This document shows positions 53,981 through 63,896 of a stretch of DNA of 64,000 bases, one piece after another (positions within the stretch are counted from its first letter, which is position 1; the number at the start of each line of letters is the position of its first letter). Under the pieces are notes generated by a model. The model did not search any database. It saw nothing but the letters and a program-made list of their open reading frames with translations, and was not told the origin of the DNA. The stretch covers positions 1-64,000 of the forward strand of contig JAJXUI010000011.1 in assembly GCA_021782995.1 (NCBI GenBank). Reading direction: 5' to 3'. Origin of the DNA: Pseudomonadota bacterium (GTDB lineage Bacteria; Pseudomonadota; Gammaproteobacteria; Burkholderiales; Gallionellaceae). A program made the position numbers and the translations under genes.

Positions 53981-55486
53981 ATGAAAAATTATTTTCTGGT
54001 GCTGGCCGCAGGTGTGCTGGCGGTGGCTGGTTTTGCCCCTTTCAACCTGTTTCCGCTGATGATCCTGTCCCTGGCCGTGCTGTTTCATGCGTGGTTGCAT
54101 GCCCGCGGCAAATGGATGGCCTTCCGGATTGGCCTCGTGTTCGGCTTTGGTTTTTTCTGTGCAGGCACAGGCTGGCTGTATGTTGCGCTGCATGATTATG
54201 GCGGCATGCCGATGCTGTTGTCGGCGCTGGCGATAGCATTGTTTGCCGGGTTCCTTGCATTGTTTCCTGCTGCGGCCGGCTATGCACAGGCGCGTCTGCA
54301 TGCGAAGCTCGCTGGCCATGCAGGGTTGCATTCCGGCATCGTGCTGCTGTTGTTGATACCCGCAGTCTGGGTGTTCAGCGAATGGGTGCGCGGCAATATT
54401 TTTACCGGTTTTCCGTGGCTGACAGCAGGCTATTCGCAGGTACCTTACAGTCCGCTGGCAGGTTATGCACCGGTGCTGGGTGTTTACGGCGTGTCGCTGT
54501 TTTGCGCCATCAGCGCAGGCTTGCTGGTGTGGTTATGGCAGGCCGGCTTTTCCCGGCAAGGCAGGTTTGCACTGGTTTTGCTTGTACTCGTGTGGCTGAT
54601 CGGGGCAGGCTTGCAGCAGATGGCGTGGACCCATGCCGAGGGCGAGCCGCTCAAGGTTGCCCTGTTGCAGGGCAATATCGAAGAGAGTGCCAAGTTCGAG
54701 GAGGGTAGCCTGGTGTCCACGCTGGAAACCTATCGCCGGCTTGCGGAAAGCAGTGATGCACGGCTGATCGTGATGCCGGAAACGGCCCTGCCGATCTTGC
54801 GGGAAGAAATGCCGCCGCTGTATGCAGAAAAACTGCTGCAACATGTGCGAAGCAATGCCGGCGACATCCTGCTGGGCCTGTTCGAGCGCGAGCGCGGACT
54901 TTATTACAACAGTGTGGTCAGCCTGGGCAGCTCGCCCACTCAGCATTACCGCAAGAACCACCTGGTGCCGTTTGGCGAGTTCATCCCGTTGCGACCGCTG
55001 CTGGGCGTGCTGATCAATGAGGTGCTGCATATCCCGATGGGGGACCAGGCGCGCGGCGGCGAACGCCAGCAAGTCTTGCAGGTCGCAGGGCAGAAGGTGG
55101 CAGTGGATATCTGCTATGAGGATGTGTTTGGCGAAGAGATCATCCGTTACCTGCCGGAAGCAACCATGCTGGTGAATGTCACCAACGATGCCTGGTATGG
55201 ACACTCGCATGCGGCGATGCAGCACAACCAGATTTCCTCCATGCGCGCGCTGGAAACCGGGCGCATGATGCTGCGCGCGACCAATACCGGCGTGACTTCC
55301 GTTATCGATCGTGATGGCCGCATTCTGCAGACCTTGCCGCAGCATGAAGAAGGCGTGCTGACTGCCGCAGTGCAGGGCTATGCGGGACGTACACCCTATG
55401 TGGTATGGGGCAATGCGGCAGTGCTATTGCTGGCAGGCTTGCTGCTGGCGGCGGCATGGTTGATAAATCGGGCGAAGGCAGTATAG
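53981..55486 (+). CDS. lnt: Apolipoprotein N-acyltransferase Lnt
   Basis: The 501-residue protein has about six N-terminal helices and a periplasmic nitrilase-type domain from about 220, closed by a last helix. The catalytic triad is visible as Glu in MPETALP (near 267), Lys in RKNHLVPFGEF (near 324) and Cys in DICYED (near 378). Lnt adds the third acyl chain to lipoproteins. It is normally next to corC, which is 19 kb upstream here. A GC hairpin (55486-55509) after the stop lacks a T run. Confidence 0.96.
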   Translation: MKNYFLVLAAGVLAVAGFAPFNLFPLMILSLAVLFHAWLHARGKWMAFRIGLVFGFGFFCAGTGWLYVALHDYGGMPMLLSALAIALFAGFLALFPAAAGYAQARLHAKLAGHAGLHSGIVLLLLIPAVWVFSEWVRGNIFTGFPWLTAGYSQVPYSPLAGYAPVLGVYGVSLFCAISAGLLVWLWQAGFSRQGRFALVLLVLVWLIGAGLQQMAWTHAEGEPLKVALLQGNIEESAKFEEGSLVSTLETYRRLAESSDARLIVMPETALPILREEMPPLYAEKLLQHVRSNAGDILLGLFERERGLYYNSVVSLGSSPTQHYRKNHLVPFGEFIPLRPLLGVLINEVLHIPMGDQARGGERQQVLQVAGQKVAVDICYEDVFGEEIIRYLPEATMLVNVTNDAWYGHSHAAMQHNQISSMRALETGRMMLRATNTGVTSVIDRDGRILQTLPQHEEGVLTAAVQGYAGRTPYVVWGNAAVLLLAGLLLAAAWLINRAKAV

Positions 55487-55569
55487 TCCAGGCAGGGAGC
55501 CCTGCGGACATGGTTGTCTGGTGTCACGTGCATTGTCTGGTTAGCTATGTTCGATATTAAATAACCATT

Positions 55570-55582
55570 TGAATATATTATT
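55570..55582 (-). repeat. Exact copy of the AT-rich element core (inverted) upstream of the SEL1 gene
   Basis: The minus strand reads AATAATATATTCA here, 64 bases before the SEL1 gene start. The next bases contain TATAAT (55582-55587) on the plus strand. Confidence 0.55.
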
Positions 55583-55646
55583 ATAATTATCTGGATTGAC
55601 GTAGGTGACTGTGACCTGAAGCTGTCATCTCTCAAGGGGGTAAGTA

Positions 55647-57476
55647 ATGAAATCCTGTTTGCGCGTAATATTGCTTGGAAGCTGCCTGCTGTGCCAGCAG
55701 GCAGCTGCAGAAGTTAAAGAGTATGTGCGTGACTACAATTACCACGGTACCGAGTTCGACACACAATCCACCAGCCGCATCAATGCCATCGATGGCGTAA
55801 AACGTGAATTGCTGGATGAACTGGGCACCTATGTCGGCTCGGTGATCCGGCAGCATGAGGACTCACTGGGCAACTCCTACATGAGCCAGGATATGGTGAA
55901 CATCACTGCCGGCATCGTGTCGCTGAAAGTGCTGAACGAAAAATGGGCGCAGCCTGAATACTACGTAAAGGCCGGCATGAAGGCCGATCCGGACGATGTG
56001 CTGAGCAAGCTGAAGGCGATGCGCGCCGATCTGGAGCTGGAAAAAAACCTGCGTGATTCCTATGAGGAGCTGCAACGCGCACGCACGGAAATGGCCGAGT
56101 TGAAAGCGCAGCTGGCTCGGCTCAGGCAAGCCGCTGTGGGCGGAACGACGATTGTGGCTGCTGCGCCGACCGCTGCACCTCAGCCGGTGCCAGTTCCCGT
56201 CCCGGTATCGGTCGTCAAAACCATGCAGAAAAAGGAAGAGCAGGCGCAGCAGAAAGCGGCTGAAAGCCGGCAGGAAGAGAAAATTCTCGCGACGCTGCCG
56301 GCAGTACCTGCAGCGCCGGTAATTGCTTCCACGCCCGTGGTGCCGGATAACGACCTGCAAGCCAAAATGCATGCAGAGCAGGCACAAAAGGACATGGAGA
56401 AGGCCATCGCAGAGCAGAAAAAAATTGCCATGGCTGCGTCGCCCAAACCTGTAGTGGCCAAGACGATGGTTGTTGCCGTGCCTGTCGCGGCAACAGCGCC
56501 TGCGCCAGTGGTTAAAATCAGTGCAGAAGAACAAAAGCTGATGACTGATTACCAGCAGGCAGCGCAGGATGTCGAGGTGGAAGAGGCCTTCCAGCGCGCA
56601 CTTGCAGCGAGGATGAGTGGCGACTTTGGCGCGTTGGTCAAGGAAATCCAGCCACTGGCCGAGAAGGGCTATGCCAAGGCGCAATTCCGCATGGGCTGGT
56701 TGTATGAGCGGGGTATCGGCGTGCCGCAGGATTTCCAGAAAGCCATGATGTGGTATGAAAAGGCGATGGCGAATGGCGACACCAGCGCCATTGCCAGGGT
56801 CGGCTGGATGTATGAACTGGGTATGGGAGTCGAGCGAGACTATGCCAAGGCTGCCCGTTATTACAACGAGGCGATACGCGCCGGTAATGCGCTGGGCTAT
56901 GCATTCCTGGGCTGGATATATGAAACCGGCAAAGGCGTAACGCTGGATAGACTGAAAGCCAGGGCGCTGTATGAAAAAGGCGCAGAGATGGGGAATTATC
57001 TGGCGATGTCACGTCTGGGATTCACTTACCAGGTTGGCTGGGGTCTGGATCGGGATGAAAAGAAAGCAGTTGAGCTGTATCAGAAATGCGTGGATCACGG
57101 CGAGCCCTTGTCGATGACACGCTTGGGCCATATGTATAACCTCGGTCAGGGTGGCCTAGAAGTGGACCATAAAAAGGCGCTTGCACTGTTACGGGAATCC
57201 GAGCGTTACAACGTACCAGCCTCTTTTGCCTTTTTGGGCTTTATGTATGAAAACGGCTGGGCGGTGGACAGGGATTATGCGGAAGCCAGAAAGTTGTATG
57301 AGAAGGCGGCAGGGCTCGATGCGCCCTTTGCCTATTTCAGGCTGGGAGTTTTGTACAAGGATGGTCTGGGCGTCAGCCGTGACCGTGAAAAAGCCCGTGA
57401 GCTGCTGAAGCGCGCTGCCGGTCTGGGCGTGGTGAATGCAGGAAAAATGCTGGAAAGAATGCAGCGTGGATTCTGA
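55647..57476 (+). CDS. Secreted SEL1-repeat protein with LPP20/FlgT-like N-terminal domain
   Basis: The 609-residue protein has a signal peptide (LRVILLGSCLLCQQAAA), then a domain of about 80 residues with the pattern SRINAIDGVKRELLDELGTYV, similar to the N-terminal domain of FlgT or LPP20 proteins. A coiled coil (about 120-165), a Pro/Ala/Val-rich linker (to about 295) and seven SEL1 (TPR-like) repeats (about 340-605) follow. Repeats share the pattern AxxxLGxxYExGxGVxxDxxKA. It should be periplasmic or surface-exposed and act in protein binding. AAGGGGG precedes the ATG. Confidence 0.85.
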   Translation: MKSCLRVILLGSCLLCQQAAAEVKEYVRDYNYHGTEFDTQSTSRINAIDGVKRELLDELGTYVGSVIRQHEDSLGNSYMSQDMVNITAGIVSLKVLNEKWAQPEYYVKAGMKADPDDVLSKLKAMRADLELEKNLRDSYEELQRARTEMAELKAQLARLRQAAVGGTTIVAAAPTAAPQPVPVPVPVSVVKTMQKKEEQAQQKAAESRQEEKILATLPAVPAAPVIASTPVVPDNDLQAKMHAEQAQKDMEKAIAEQKKIAMAASPKPVVAKTMVVAVPVAATAPAPVVKISAEEQKLMTDYQQAAQDVEVEEAFQRALAARMSGDFGALVKEIQPLAEKGYAKAQFRMGWLYERGIGVPQDFQKAMMWYEKAMANGDTSAIARVGWMYELGMGVERDYAKAARYYNEAIRAGNALGYAFLGWIYETGKGVTLDRLKARALYEKGAEMGNYLAMSRLGFTYQVGWGLDRDEKKAVELYQKCVDHGEPLSMTRLGHMYNLGQGGLEVDHKKALALLRESERYNVPASFAFLGFMYENGWAVDRDYAEARKLYEKAAGLDAPFAYFRLGVLYKDGLGVSRDREKARELLKRAAGLGVVNAGKMLERMQRGF

Positions 57477-57538
57477 GTATGGAATGCTTGGGCTGGTGTG
57501 TGGCTGGTTCTGATGCGGTGTAATAAATTCATTCTGTT

Positions 57539-57787
57539 ATGAGGGAGTGGGTGTGCTATTTGCTGCAATGTGCAGATGAGACTTTGTACTGCGGTATCAC
57601 CAACGACCTGCCGAAGCGCCTGCTCGCACATAATGCTGGTACGGGTGCGAAATATACGCGCGGCCGACTGCCGGTAAGGCTGGTTTATCAGGAAAGCTGC
57701 GAGGATAAATCCGCTGCCTTGAAACGTGAAAGGCAGATCAAACGCCTATCGCGTGCAGCAAAAATGACACTCATTAAATCGTTATAA
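57539..57787 (+). CDS. GIY-YIG domain protein (YhbQ-like)
   Basis: The 82-residue protein is one GIY-YIG nuclease domain: VCYLLQCADETLYCGITNDL stands in for GIY-YIG, followed by the Arg in RLLAHN, and KYTRGRLPVRLVY. Such small proteins (YhbQ, UPF0213) cut or bind DNA with unclear roles. It is an independent gene 62 bases after the SEL1 gene. Confidence 0.88.
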   Translation: MREWVCYLLQCADETLYCGITNDLPKRLLAHNAGTGAKYTRGRLPVRLVYQESCEDKSAALKRERQIKRLSRAAKMTLIKSL

Positions 57788-57956
57788 ATTCAAATTGTTA
57801 TGATATTTTTACGCGCCTGGCGCCTTATCCGGAGGTTAGGCAAAAGGTATTTGCGGTTTATTGCGGTATAATCATTAAGTCATGAGTGGCTGTATTGTTA
57901 TTCAGGGCAAAGGGAGCATTTAAATCTGTAAATAAATCAAATACTAAGGAGTTTTG

Positions 57957-58325
57957 ATGAAAAAGGGAATCACTCTGGTTGCAGCAATGTTGGCTTTGGG
58001 TTTGGCGCAAAACGCATTGGCAAGCCCGAAGCTGGAAGACATGGTTGGTACATGGAAATGGGAGGGTTTCACAATCAAGGTGCAGAAATGTGAAAAAACC
58101 GGCGTATGCGCCGAGGTTATTTCCGGTCCGAAAAATGTAGGCCTGCAGATGATCCAGTCTGCATTGTCATCGGCTGATTCCAGCTTTGTCGGCAAGGTTG
58201 CCCATCCGCAAACCGGAGACACATACAACTCCAAGATTTCCATGGTGAACAATGACACCTGGCATATTGATGGTTGCACAGCAGCCAACGTGTGTGCGAG
58301 TGGCAATTTCACCCGCATTAAATAA
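57957..58325 (+). CDS. Small secreted protein, DUF2147-like
   Basis: The 122-residue product from ATG 57957 (AAGGAG six bases upstream) has a signal peptide (LVAAMLALGLAQNALA). The mature part (MVGTWKWEGFTIKVQKCE, then NSKISMVNNDTWHIDGC) resembles a short DUF2147 domain, a lipocalin-like barrel. Four Cys (in KCEKTGVCA and GCTAANVCA) probably form two disulfides. The function is unknown. TATAAT at 57867-57872 is a candidate -10 with a leader near 80 bases. A strong terminator follows. Confidence 0.72.
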   Translation: MKKGITLVAAMLALGLAQNALASPKLEDMVGTWKWEGFTIKVQKCEKTGVCAEVISGPKNVGLQMIQSALSSADSSFVGKVAHPQTGDTYNSKISMVNNDTWHIDGCTAANVCASGNFTRIK

Positions 58326-58348
58326 GCATTACCTGTTGCGCAAGCAAT

Positions 58349-58380
58349 AAAAAACCCGCCCTTTTGAGGCGGGTTTTTTT
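58349..58380. terminator. Strong bidirectional intrinsic terminator
   Basis: AAAAAACCCGCC and GGCGGGTTTTTT pair across CTTTTGA, with A and T runs on both sides. It ends the small secreted protein gene from the left and the membrane protein gene (stop at 58402) from the right. Confidence 0.92.
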
Positions 58381-58401
58381 ATTGCTGTTTGCGTGCCAGG
58401 T

Positions 58402-58764
58402 TCAGGCAGCAGCTTTGCGTGGCTGGAAGCGGCATGAGTAATGAATCACGATCCCTGCGGCCAGCAGTGCTGCGCCGACTTTCCAGAAACTGACCAAGAT
58501 GAACTCGAATTTGCTGGAATCGCCCAGATTGAAAGTGGGTGGCATGCTGAGCAGGTAGCCCATCAATTGTGAGGCGAGGAAGAATGTGGCAATGGTCAGC
58601 ACGATCCTGCTGGACCAGCTCACCATCTTGCAGGCATTGGCTTTGAATGCGATGCGTCCCAGCGCAAACAGCAGTCCGATAGCCGCAGCGATAATCGCCA
58701 GCCACATCATCGGCTTCATCAATGGCATCATGTTTACCATCATATCGATCAGTGTATCCTTCAT
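58402..58764 (-). CDS. Small membrane protein of unknown function
   Basis: From ATG 58764 (AGGGAG five bases before) the product has 120 residues with three hydrophobic helices (MMWLAIIAAAIGLLFALG, IVLTIATFFLASQLMG, VGAALLAAGIVIHYS). The N-terminus is rich in Met. I do not recognise the family. A longer frame to 58800 lacks a ribosome binding site. It is a single gene that converges with the small secreted protein on a shared terminator. Confidence 0.65.
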   Translation of the reverse strand: MKDTLIDMMVNMMPLMKPMMWLAIIAAAIGLLFALGRIAFKANACKMVSWSSRIVLTIATFFLASQLMGYLLSMPPTFNLGDSSKFEFILVSFWKVGAALLAAGIVIHYSCRFQPRKAAA

Positions 58765-58951
58765 GTCACTCCCTGTTTTGGTTATAAGTTTATGAAACAC
58801 CGAGTTAATTCCCTGAAAAGTGCTATTTCCGGAAAATCATTGATCGGTGCCCTTTGAAAGCATAACCCAGTCAGCCATGAATGCAAGTGGACCGCAGGGG
58901 CCTTGCATGTATAAACGGTACTGTGGGTTGAAGCTAAGAAACTGTCCCGGT

Positions 58952-59281
58952 CTAAAGCTCGTGATATTTTTTTGCGCTGCCTTTGGCCTTCTCCACCGGA
59001 TATTTCTGGCGGTTTTTCTCGATTTTATCCAGCACGATCTGCCCGACATCGAGCCCGTATTTGTCCGCCAGCAGCAGGGCATAGGCGAATACATCCGCCA
59101 GTTCTTCCCGCAGTTTCGCGGGGTCGGCATCTTCAGCCGGTTTCCATAAAAATAATTCAAGTAATTCAGAGGCTTCAATACTCAAAGCAAGGGCAAGGTC
59201 CTTGCCGTTATGGAATTGTGCCCAGTCGCGTTCGTCGCGAAACTGGCGCAAGGCTTCGATCAGGGTGCGGGTATCGGTCAT
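58952..59281 (-). CDS. MazG-like nucleotide pyrophosphohydrolase
   Basis: The 109-residue all-alpha protein shows the MazG/RS21-C6 pattern: ALSIEASELLELFLW with the EExxE-type metal-binding Glu pair, and REELADVFAYALLLAD with the ExxD motif. Related enzymes hydrolyse dCTP or modified dNTPs to the monophosphates, keeping the nucleotide pool clean. I choose ATG 59281 because the frame upstream lies in the promoter region of the divergent glyQ gene. Confidence 0.88.
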   Translation of the reverse strand: MTDTRTLIEALRQFRDERDWAQFHNGKDLALALSIEASELLELFLWKPAEDADPAKLREELADVFAYALLLADKYGLDVGQIVLDKIEKNRQKYPVEKAKGSAKKYHEL

Positions 59282-59397
59282 ATTCACTTTCCGGAAGTTC
59301 GCGTCATGCCGAATTATGACTGTCATTACCGGCAATTTCACCTTGTCTGGCAAATGGCATAAAATAGCGCCTTTGCATTTTCCGGTCCAAGCAAGCA

Positions 59398-60318
59398 ATG
59401 CTCACTTTCCAGCAACTAATCCTAACACTGCAGAAATTCTGGGACAGGCACGGTTGTGCGCTGCTCCAACCCTACGATATCGAGGTTGGCGCAGGCACAT
59501 TCCACACTGCCACATTCCTGCGCGCGATCGGTCCAGAGCCATGGCGCGCCGCGTATGCGCAGCCTTCGCGCCGTCCCAAGGATGGGCGTTATGGCGAAAA
59601 CCCCAATCGCCTGCAGCATTATTACCAGTATCAGGTCGTGCTGAAGCCTTCGCCCGAGAACATCCAGGAATTGTATCTGGACAGTCTGCGTGAACTGGGG
59701 CTGAACCTGAATGAGCATGACATCCGCTTTGTCGAGGATGACTGGGAGTCGCCCACGCTTGGGGCCTGGGGACTGGGCTGGGAAGTGTGGCTGGATGGCA
59801 TGGAAGTGACGCAGTTCACCTATTTCCAGGAAGTGGGTTCGCTGTCGTGCAAGCCGGTGCTGGGTGAAATTACATACGGCCTGGAGCGGCTGGCGATGTA
59901 CCTGCAGGGCGTGGATAGCGTGTATGACCTGGTGTGGGCGAAGAATGGCGATCACATCGTCACCTATGGCGATATCTATCACCAGAACGAAGTGGAGCAG
60001 TCGAAATACAACTTCGAGCACTCCAACATCGACATGCTGTTCAATCACTTCAATACGTATGAAGGTGAAGCCAAGCGCCTGATTGCGGCCGGCCTGGTAT
60101 TGCCCGGCTTCGAAATGGTGATGAAGTGCTCGCACAGCTTCAACCTGCTGGATGCGCGCGGTGCCATTTCGGTGACTGAGCGCGCCGGCTATATCGGCCG
60201 TGTGCGCACCCTGGCACGCGAAGTCGCCAAAGCCTATTACGAATCCCGCGAGAAACTGGGCTTTCCCATGTGTAAAGTTAACAACGGGCTCAAGGAAAAA
60301 TCGGGAGCCGCAGCATGA
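59398..60318 (+). CDS. glyQ: Glycyl-tRNA synthetase alpha subunit
   Basis: The 306-residue protein contains the class II motifs of the bacterial alpha2beta2 enzyme: [14 protein letters not shown], the [16 protein letters not shown] loop and [11 protein letters not shown]. It holds the glycine activation site and works with GlyS. Its last bases overlap the glyS start as ATGA. It is divergent from the MazG-like gene with about 115 bases for promoters. Confidence 0.98.
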   Translation: MLTFQQLILTLQKFWDRHGCALLQPYDIEVGAGTFHTATFLRAIGPEPWRAAYAQPSRRPKDGRYGENPNRLQHYYQYQVVLKPSPENIQELYLDSLRELGLNLNEHDIRFVEDDWESPTLGAWGLGWEVWLDGMEVTQFTYFQEVGSLSCKPVLGEITYGLERLAMYLQGVDSVYDLVWAKNGDHIVTYGDIYHQNEVEQSKYNFEHSNIDMLFNHFNTYEGEAKRLIAAGLVLPGFEMVMKCSHSFNLLDARGAISVTERAGYIGRVRTLAREVAKAYYESREKLGFPMCKVNNGLKEKSGAAA

Positions 60319-62480
60319 ACATGACCGTGAAAAAGGATACCCTGCTGATTGAACTGCTCACCGAGGAGCTGCCGCCGAAGGCGCTGGAAAAACTTTCTTT
60401 GAGCTTTGCCGAAGATGTGTTCGCCGCATTGAAGGCACAGGAGCTGGCCGGCGCCGATAGTGTGTGCACACCGTTTGCGACACCGCGCCGCCTGGCACTG
60501 AGCGTGACCAATGTGCTGGCGCAACAGCCGGACCGCAAGGTGGAGCGCAAAGGCCCGGCGGTAGCCGCGGCACGCAATCCCGATGGCAGCGTCAGCAAGG
60601 CGCTGGAGGGCTTCATGCGTTCCGCGGGGGTCGTGTATGAGCAGCTGAAACTGGTGCATGACGGCAAGACCGACTATTACGCGGTCAGCATCGATCAGCC
60701 CGGCAAGCCGCTCAGCGAATATGTGCCGGACATGGTGATGCAAGCGCTGAAAAAACTGCCAATTCCGAAGGTGATGCGCTGGGGCGATACCGAGCACCAG
60801 TTTGTGCGGCCGGTGAAGTCGCTGGTGATGATGCATGGCGACAAGGTGCTCAAGGGGGAGGTGATGGGCTGTGGCAGCAGCAACGTTACACGTGGTCACC
60901 GCTTCCTGTCGAGTGGCGTGATTACGCTGAAAACAGCCTCCGAATATGAGAATTCGCTGAATATTGTCGGCAATGTGGTAGCAAACTACCGCAGCCGCCG
61001 CAAGATGATCACCGCCCAGCTGGAGCAGGCCGCTTCTGCGCTGGGTGCAGTGTGGATCGGCCACAGCAGCAACCAGCCCATGCCGGAACTGCTGGCGCTT
61101 TCAGCACAGGACCGCTGTGTATCGAGCGCATTGCTGGACGAGGTGACTGCGCTGGTGGAGTGGCCGGTGGTGTATGTCGGGGAATTCGAGGCGGAATTTC
61201 TCGAAGTGCCGCAGGAATGCCTGGTGCTGACCATGCAGCAGAACCAGAAATATTTCCCGTTGCTGGATAAAACCAGCGGCAAGCTGCTGAACAAGTTCCT
61301 CATCGTATCCAACATGAAGGTGAAGGACAGCCAGCACATCGTCGGCGGCAACCAGAAAGTGGTGCGTTCGCGCCTGTCCGATGCGCGCTTTTTCTTCGAG
61401 CAGGATCGCAAACAGAAGCTCGAATCGCGCGTCACCAGGCTCGGCAATGTGGTGTACCACAACAAGCTGGGTTCGCAGCTGCAGCGCGTGGAGCGCATCG
61501 TCACGCTGACCGGCATCATCGCGCGCCTGCTGAATGCAGACAAGGCGGCCGCCGAACTGGCGGCGCGTCTGGCCAAGGCCGACCTGTTGACGGATATGGT
61601 CGGTGAGTTTCCGGAACTGCAAGGCATCATGGGCCGCTATTACGCGCTGCATGATGGCGAGAACATGGAAGTGGCTGATGCAATCGAAGGGCATTACCAC
61701 CCGCGCTTTGCCGGTGACAGCTTGCCGCAGGGACATCTGGCCTGTGCGGTGGCGCTCGCCGACAAGCTGGAGACGCTGGTGGGCATTTATGGCATCGGCC
61801 AGATTCCGACCGGCGACAAGGATCCGTTCGGTTTGCGACGCCATGCGCTGGGCGTGCTGCGCATCCTGATCGAAACACCGCTGGAATTGCCTTTGCCTGC
61901 CTTGCTGAAAACTGCGGCGGACAATTTCCCTGCCGGCATGCTGAGTGCAAATGTGGCAAAGGAACTCGAAGGATTCATGCAGGATCGCTTGCGCGGTTAC
62001 CTGAAAGAGCGCGGCTACGAGGCCGCGCACGTAGAGGCTGTATTGCCGATGGTGGAAGGCAAGTTGCACCAGGCCATCCCGCGACTGGATGGCGTGAAGG
62101 CATTTGCCGCACTGGAGGCCTCCAAAGACCTGGCAGCAGCCAACAAGCGGGTGCAGAACATCGTGCGCAAGAATCTGGAAGAGCTGGGGCCGGATAGCGT
62201 CGGCAAGGTGAACAAGGGCTTGCTGATGGAAAAGGCTGAAGTCGACCTGTTCCAGTCCATCCAGGACATCATTCCCTATTCGGTGCACTACATGGCACGC
62301 GGGGAGTATGCGCACAATCTGAAAGCACTGGTGGCACTGAAGCCGTATATCGACGATTTCTTTACCCACGTGATGGTGATGACGGACGACAAGGAGTTGC
62401 GCAAGAACCGTGCGGCGTTGCTGGCAGAGCTGGCAAGGCTGATGAATCAGGTGGCCGATATCTCGAGGCTCGCGGTTTAG
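60315..62480 (+). CDS. glyS: Glycyl-tRNA synthetase beta subunit
   Basis: The 721-residue protein starts with the typical [18 protein letters not shown] and has the tRNA-binding and HD-type regions of GlyS ([32 protein letters not shown]). It provides tRNA recognition for the glycyl-tRNA synthetase tetramer. Length is normal at about 700. Translation is coupled to glyQ by the four-base overlap. Confidence 0.98.
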   Translation: MNMTVKKDTLLIELLTEELPPKALEKLSLSFAEDVFAALKAQELAGADSVCTPFATPRRLALSVTNVLAQQPDRKVERKGPAVAAARNPDGSVSKALEGFMRSAGVVYEQLKLVHDGKTDYYAVSIDQPGKPLSEYVPDMVMQALKKLPIPKVMRWGDTEHQFVRPVKSLVMMHGDKVLKGEVMGCGSSNVTRGHRFLSSGVITLKTASEYENSLNIVGNVVANYRSRRKMITAQLEQAASALGAVWIGHSSNQPMPELLALSAQDRCVSSALLDEVTALVEWPVVYVGEFEAEFLEVPQECLVLTMQQNQKYFPLLDKTSGKLLNKFLIVSNMKVKDSQHIVGGNQKVVRSRLSDARFFFEQDRKQKLESRVTRLGNVVYHNKLGSQLQRVERIVTLTGIIARLLNADKAAAELAARLAKADLLTDMVGEFPELQGIMGRYYALHDGENMEVADAIEGHYHPRFAGDSLPQGHLACAVALADKLETLVGIYGIGQIPTGDKDPFGLRRHALGVLRILIETPLELPLPALLKTAADNFPAGMLSANVAKELEGFMQDRLRGYLKERGYEAAHVEAVLPMVEGKLHQAIPRLDGVKAFAALEASKDLAAANKRVQNIVRKNLEELGPDSVGKVNKGLLMEKAEVDLFQSIQDIIPYSVHYMARGEYAHNLKALVALKPYIDDFFTHVMVMTDDKELRKNRAALLAELARLMNQVADISRLAV

Positions 62481-62606
62481 CAGGTTGTTGCAAAGCGGCT
62501 GAGCCGGCCCAGGCGGTAGTTAATTTGAACTCTGAAAAGTCGCCTGTGCGTTGGCCAGTCACTTTTTTGAGTTGTTTCAGCGACAGTATTCATCAATAAA
62601 GGCATT

Positions 62607-63140
62607 ATGAAGCTCATCATTCTCGACCGCGACGGCGTCATCAATCAGGATTCGGACCATTTCATCAAAAGCCCTGAAGAGTGGAAGCCGCTGCCTGGCA
62701 GCCTGGAAGCCATTGCGCGGCTGACACAGGCCGGTTACCGCATAGTGGTGGCGACCAACCAGTCTGGCGTGGCGCGCGGCCTGTTCGACATGACCACGCT
62801 GAATGCAATCCATGAAAAAATGCACAAGGCCTGCGCGCAGGCAGGTGGTCGTATCGACGCGGTATTTTTCTGCCCGCATGCGGCCGAAGCCAATTGCGAA
62901 TGCCGCAAGCCGAAGAGCGGCATGATCCAGGAAATTGCCGAGCGATACGGGATGGATCTCGCGGGCGTGCCTTCGGTGGGTGACTCCTTGCGCGATCTGG
63001 AAGCGTCGGCCAGGCTGGGCGCGCAGCCCATTTTGGTGCTGACCGGTAAAGGGCAAAAGACGCAAGCCAAGGGCGGTTTGCCCGAGGGAACTTTGGTATT
63101 TCCGGATCTGGCGGCTTTTGTGGTAACGCTGGAATTATAA
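62607..63140 (+). CDS. gmhB: D-glycero-beta-D-manno-heptose 1,7-bisphosphate 7-phosphatase GmhB
   Basis: The 177-residue HAD enzyme has the nucleophile motif LDRDGVINQDS near residues 5-15, TNQSG as motif II and a zinc-binding loop CPHAAEANCEC. It removes the 7-phosphate in synthesis of ADP-heptose for the LPS inner core. AAAGG lies five bases before the ATG. Its position between glyS and plsC is common in betaproteobacteria. Confidence 0.95.
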   Translation: MKLIILDRDGVINQDSDHFIKSPEEWKPLPGSLEAIARLTQAGYRIVVATNQSGVARGLFDMTTLNAIHEKMHKACAQAGGRIDAVFFCPHAAEANCECRKPKSGMIQEIAERYGMDLAGVPSVGDSLRDLEASARLGAQPILVLTGKGQKTQAKGGLPEGTLVFPDLAAFVVTLEL

Positions 63141-63164
63141 TTGTATTAATTAAATCATAATATT

Positions 63165-63866
63165 ATGGTAATCCTGCGGTCGGTTGTCTTTTTCCTGTGC
63201 CAGTTGTTGTTAACGCCATTGTTTGCATTGATCGGCATCCTGTCTTTCCCGTTGCACCCCATTACCCGCTATCGCCTGATCTCGGGCTGGGCCTTGAGCA
63301 TGATGTGGTTGATGCGCGTGATACTGGGCATCCGCATGCAGGTGAAGGGCGCAGAAAATATACCGAAGACGCCCAGCATCCTGCTGTGCAAACACCAGTC
63401 AGCCTGGGAAACCATTGCGTTGCAGAAAGTCTTTCCACCCCAGGTGTGGGTGCTGAAGCGTGAATTGCTGTGGATACCCTTTTTTGGCTGGGGCCTGGCG
63501 ATGACCAGCCCGATTGCGATCAACCGCAGCGATGGCAAAGGTGCCATCAAGCAACTCCTGAAACAGGGGAAAGAGCGCCTGGAGACGGGCTTCTGTGTGG
63601 TGATTTTCCCCGAAGGCACCCGCATCCCTTATGGCATGCGTGGCAAATACAAGATAGGCGGGCCAATGCTGGCGGCTTCCAGCGGGGCGCCGGTGGTGCC
63701 AATTGCGCATAATGCCGGCAAATACTGGCCCAAGAACGCATTCCTGAAATATCCAGGCACGATCACGATGAGTATCGGCAAACCGTTTGACCCTGCAGGC
63801 ATGAAAGCCGAGGAAATCAGCCGTAAAGTGGAGGAGTGGATCGAGGCAGAAGTGTCCACCCTCTAA
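63165..63866 (+). CDS. plsC: 1-acyl-sn-glycerol-3-phosphate acyltransferase PlsC
   Basis: The 233-residue protein has an N-terminal membrane helix and acyltransferase motifs: CKHQSAWET (an HX4E variant of the usual HX4D), FPEGTRIPYG and GAPVVPIAHNAG. It adds the second acyl chain to lysophosphatidate at the inner membrane. Glu in place of Asp is seen in this betaproteobacterial subgroup as far as I recall. It is 24 bases after gmhB, in an AT-rich spacer. Confidence 0.92.
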   Translation: MVILRSVVFFLCQLLLTPLFALIGILSFPLHPITRYRLISGWALSMMWLMRVILGIRMQVKGAENIPKTPSILLCKHQSAWETIALQKVFPPQVWVLKRELLWIPFFGWGLAMTSPIAINRSDGKGAIKQLLKQGKERLETGFCVVIFPEGTRIPYGMRGKYKIGGPMLAASSGAPVVPIAHNAGKYWPKNAFLKYPGTITMSIGKPFDPAGMKAEEISRKVEEWIEAEVSTL

Positions 63867-63896
63867 CCCGACCCTAAAACTGCTAACATATATTGC

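Noticed and set aside
61101-62369. A 422-codon frame opposite glyS
   Set aside because: It is the complement of an intact glyS with normal family motifs; composition is that of a shadow frame.
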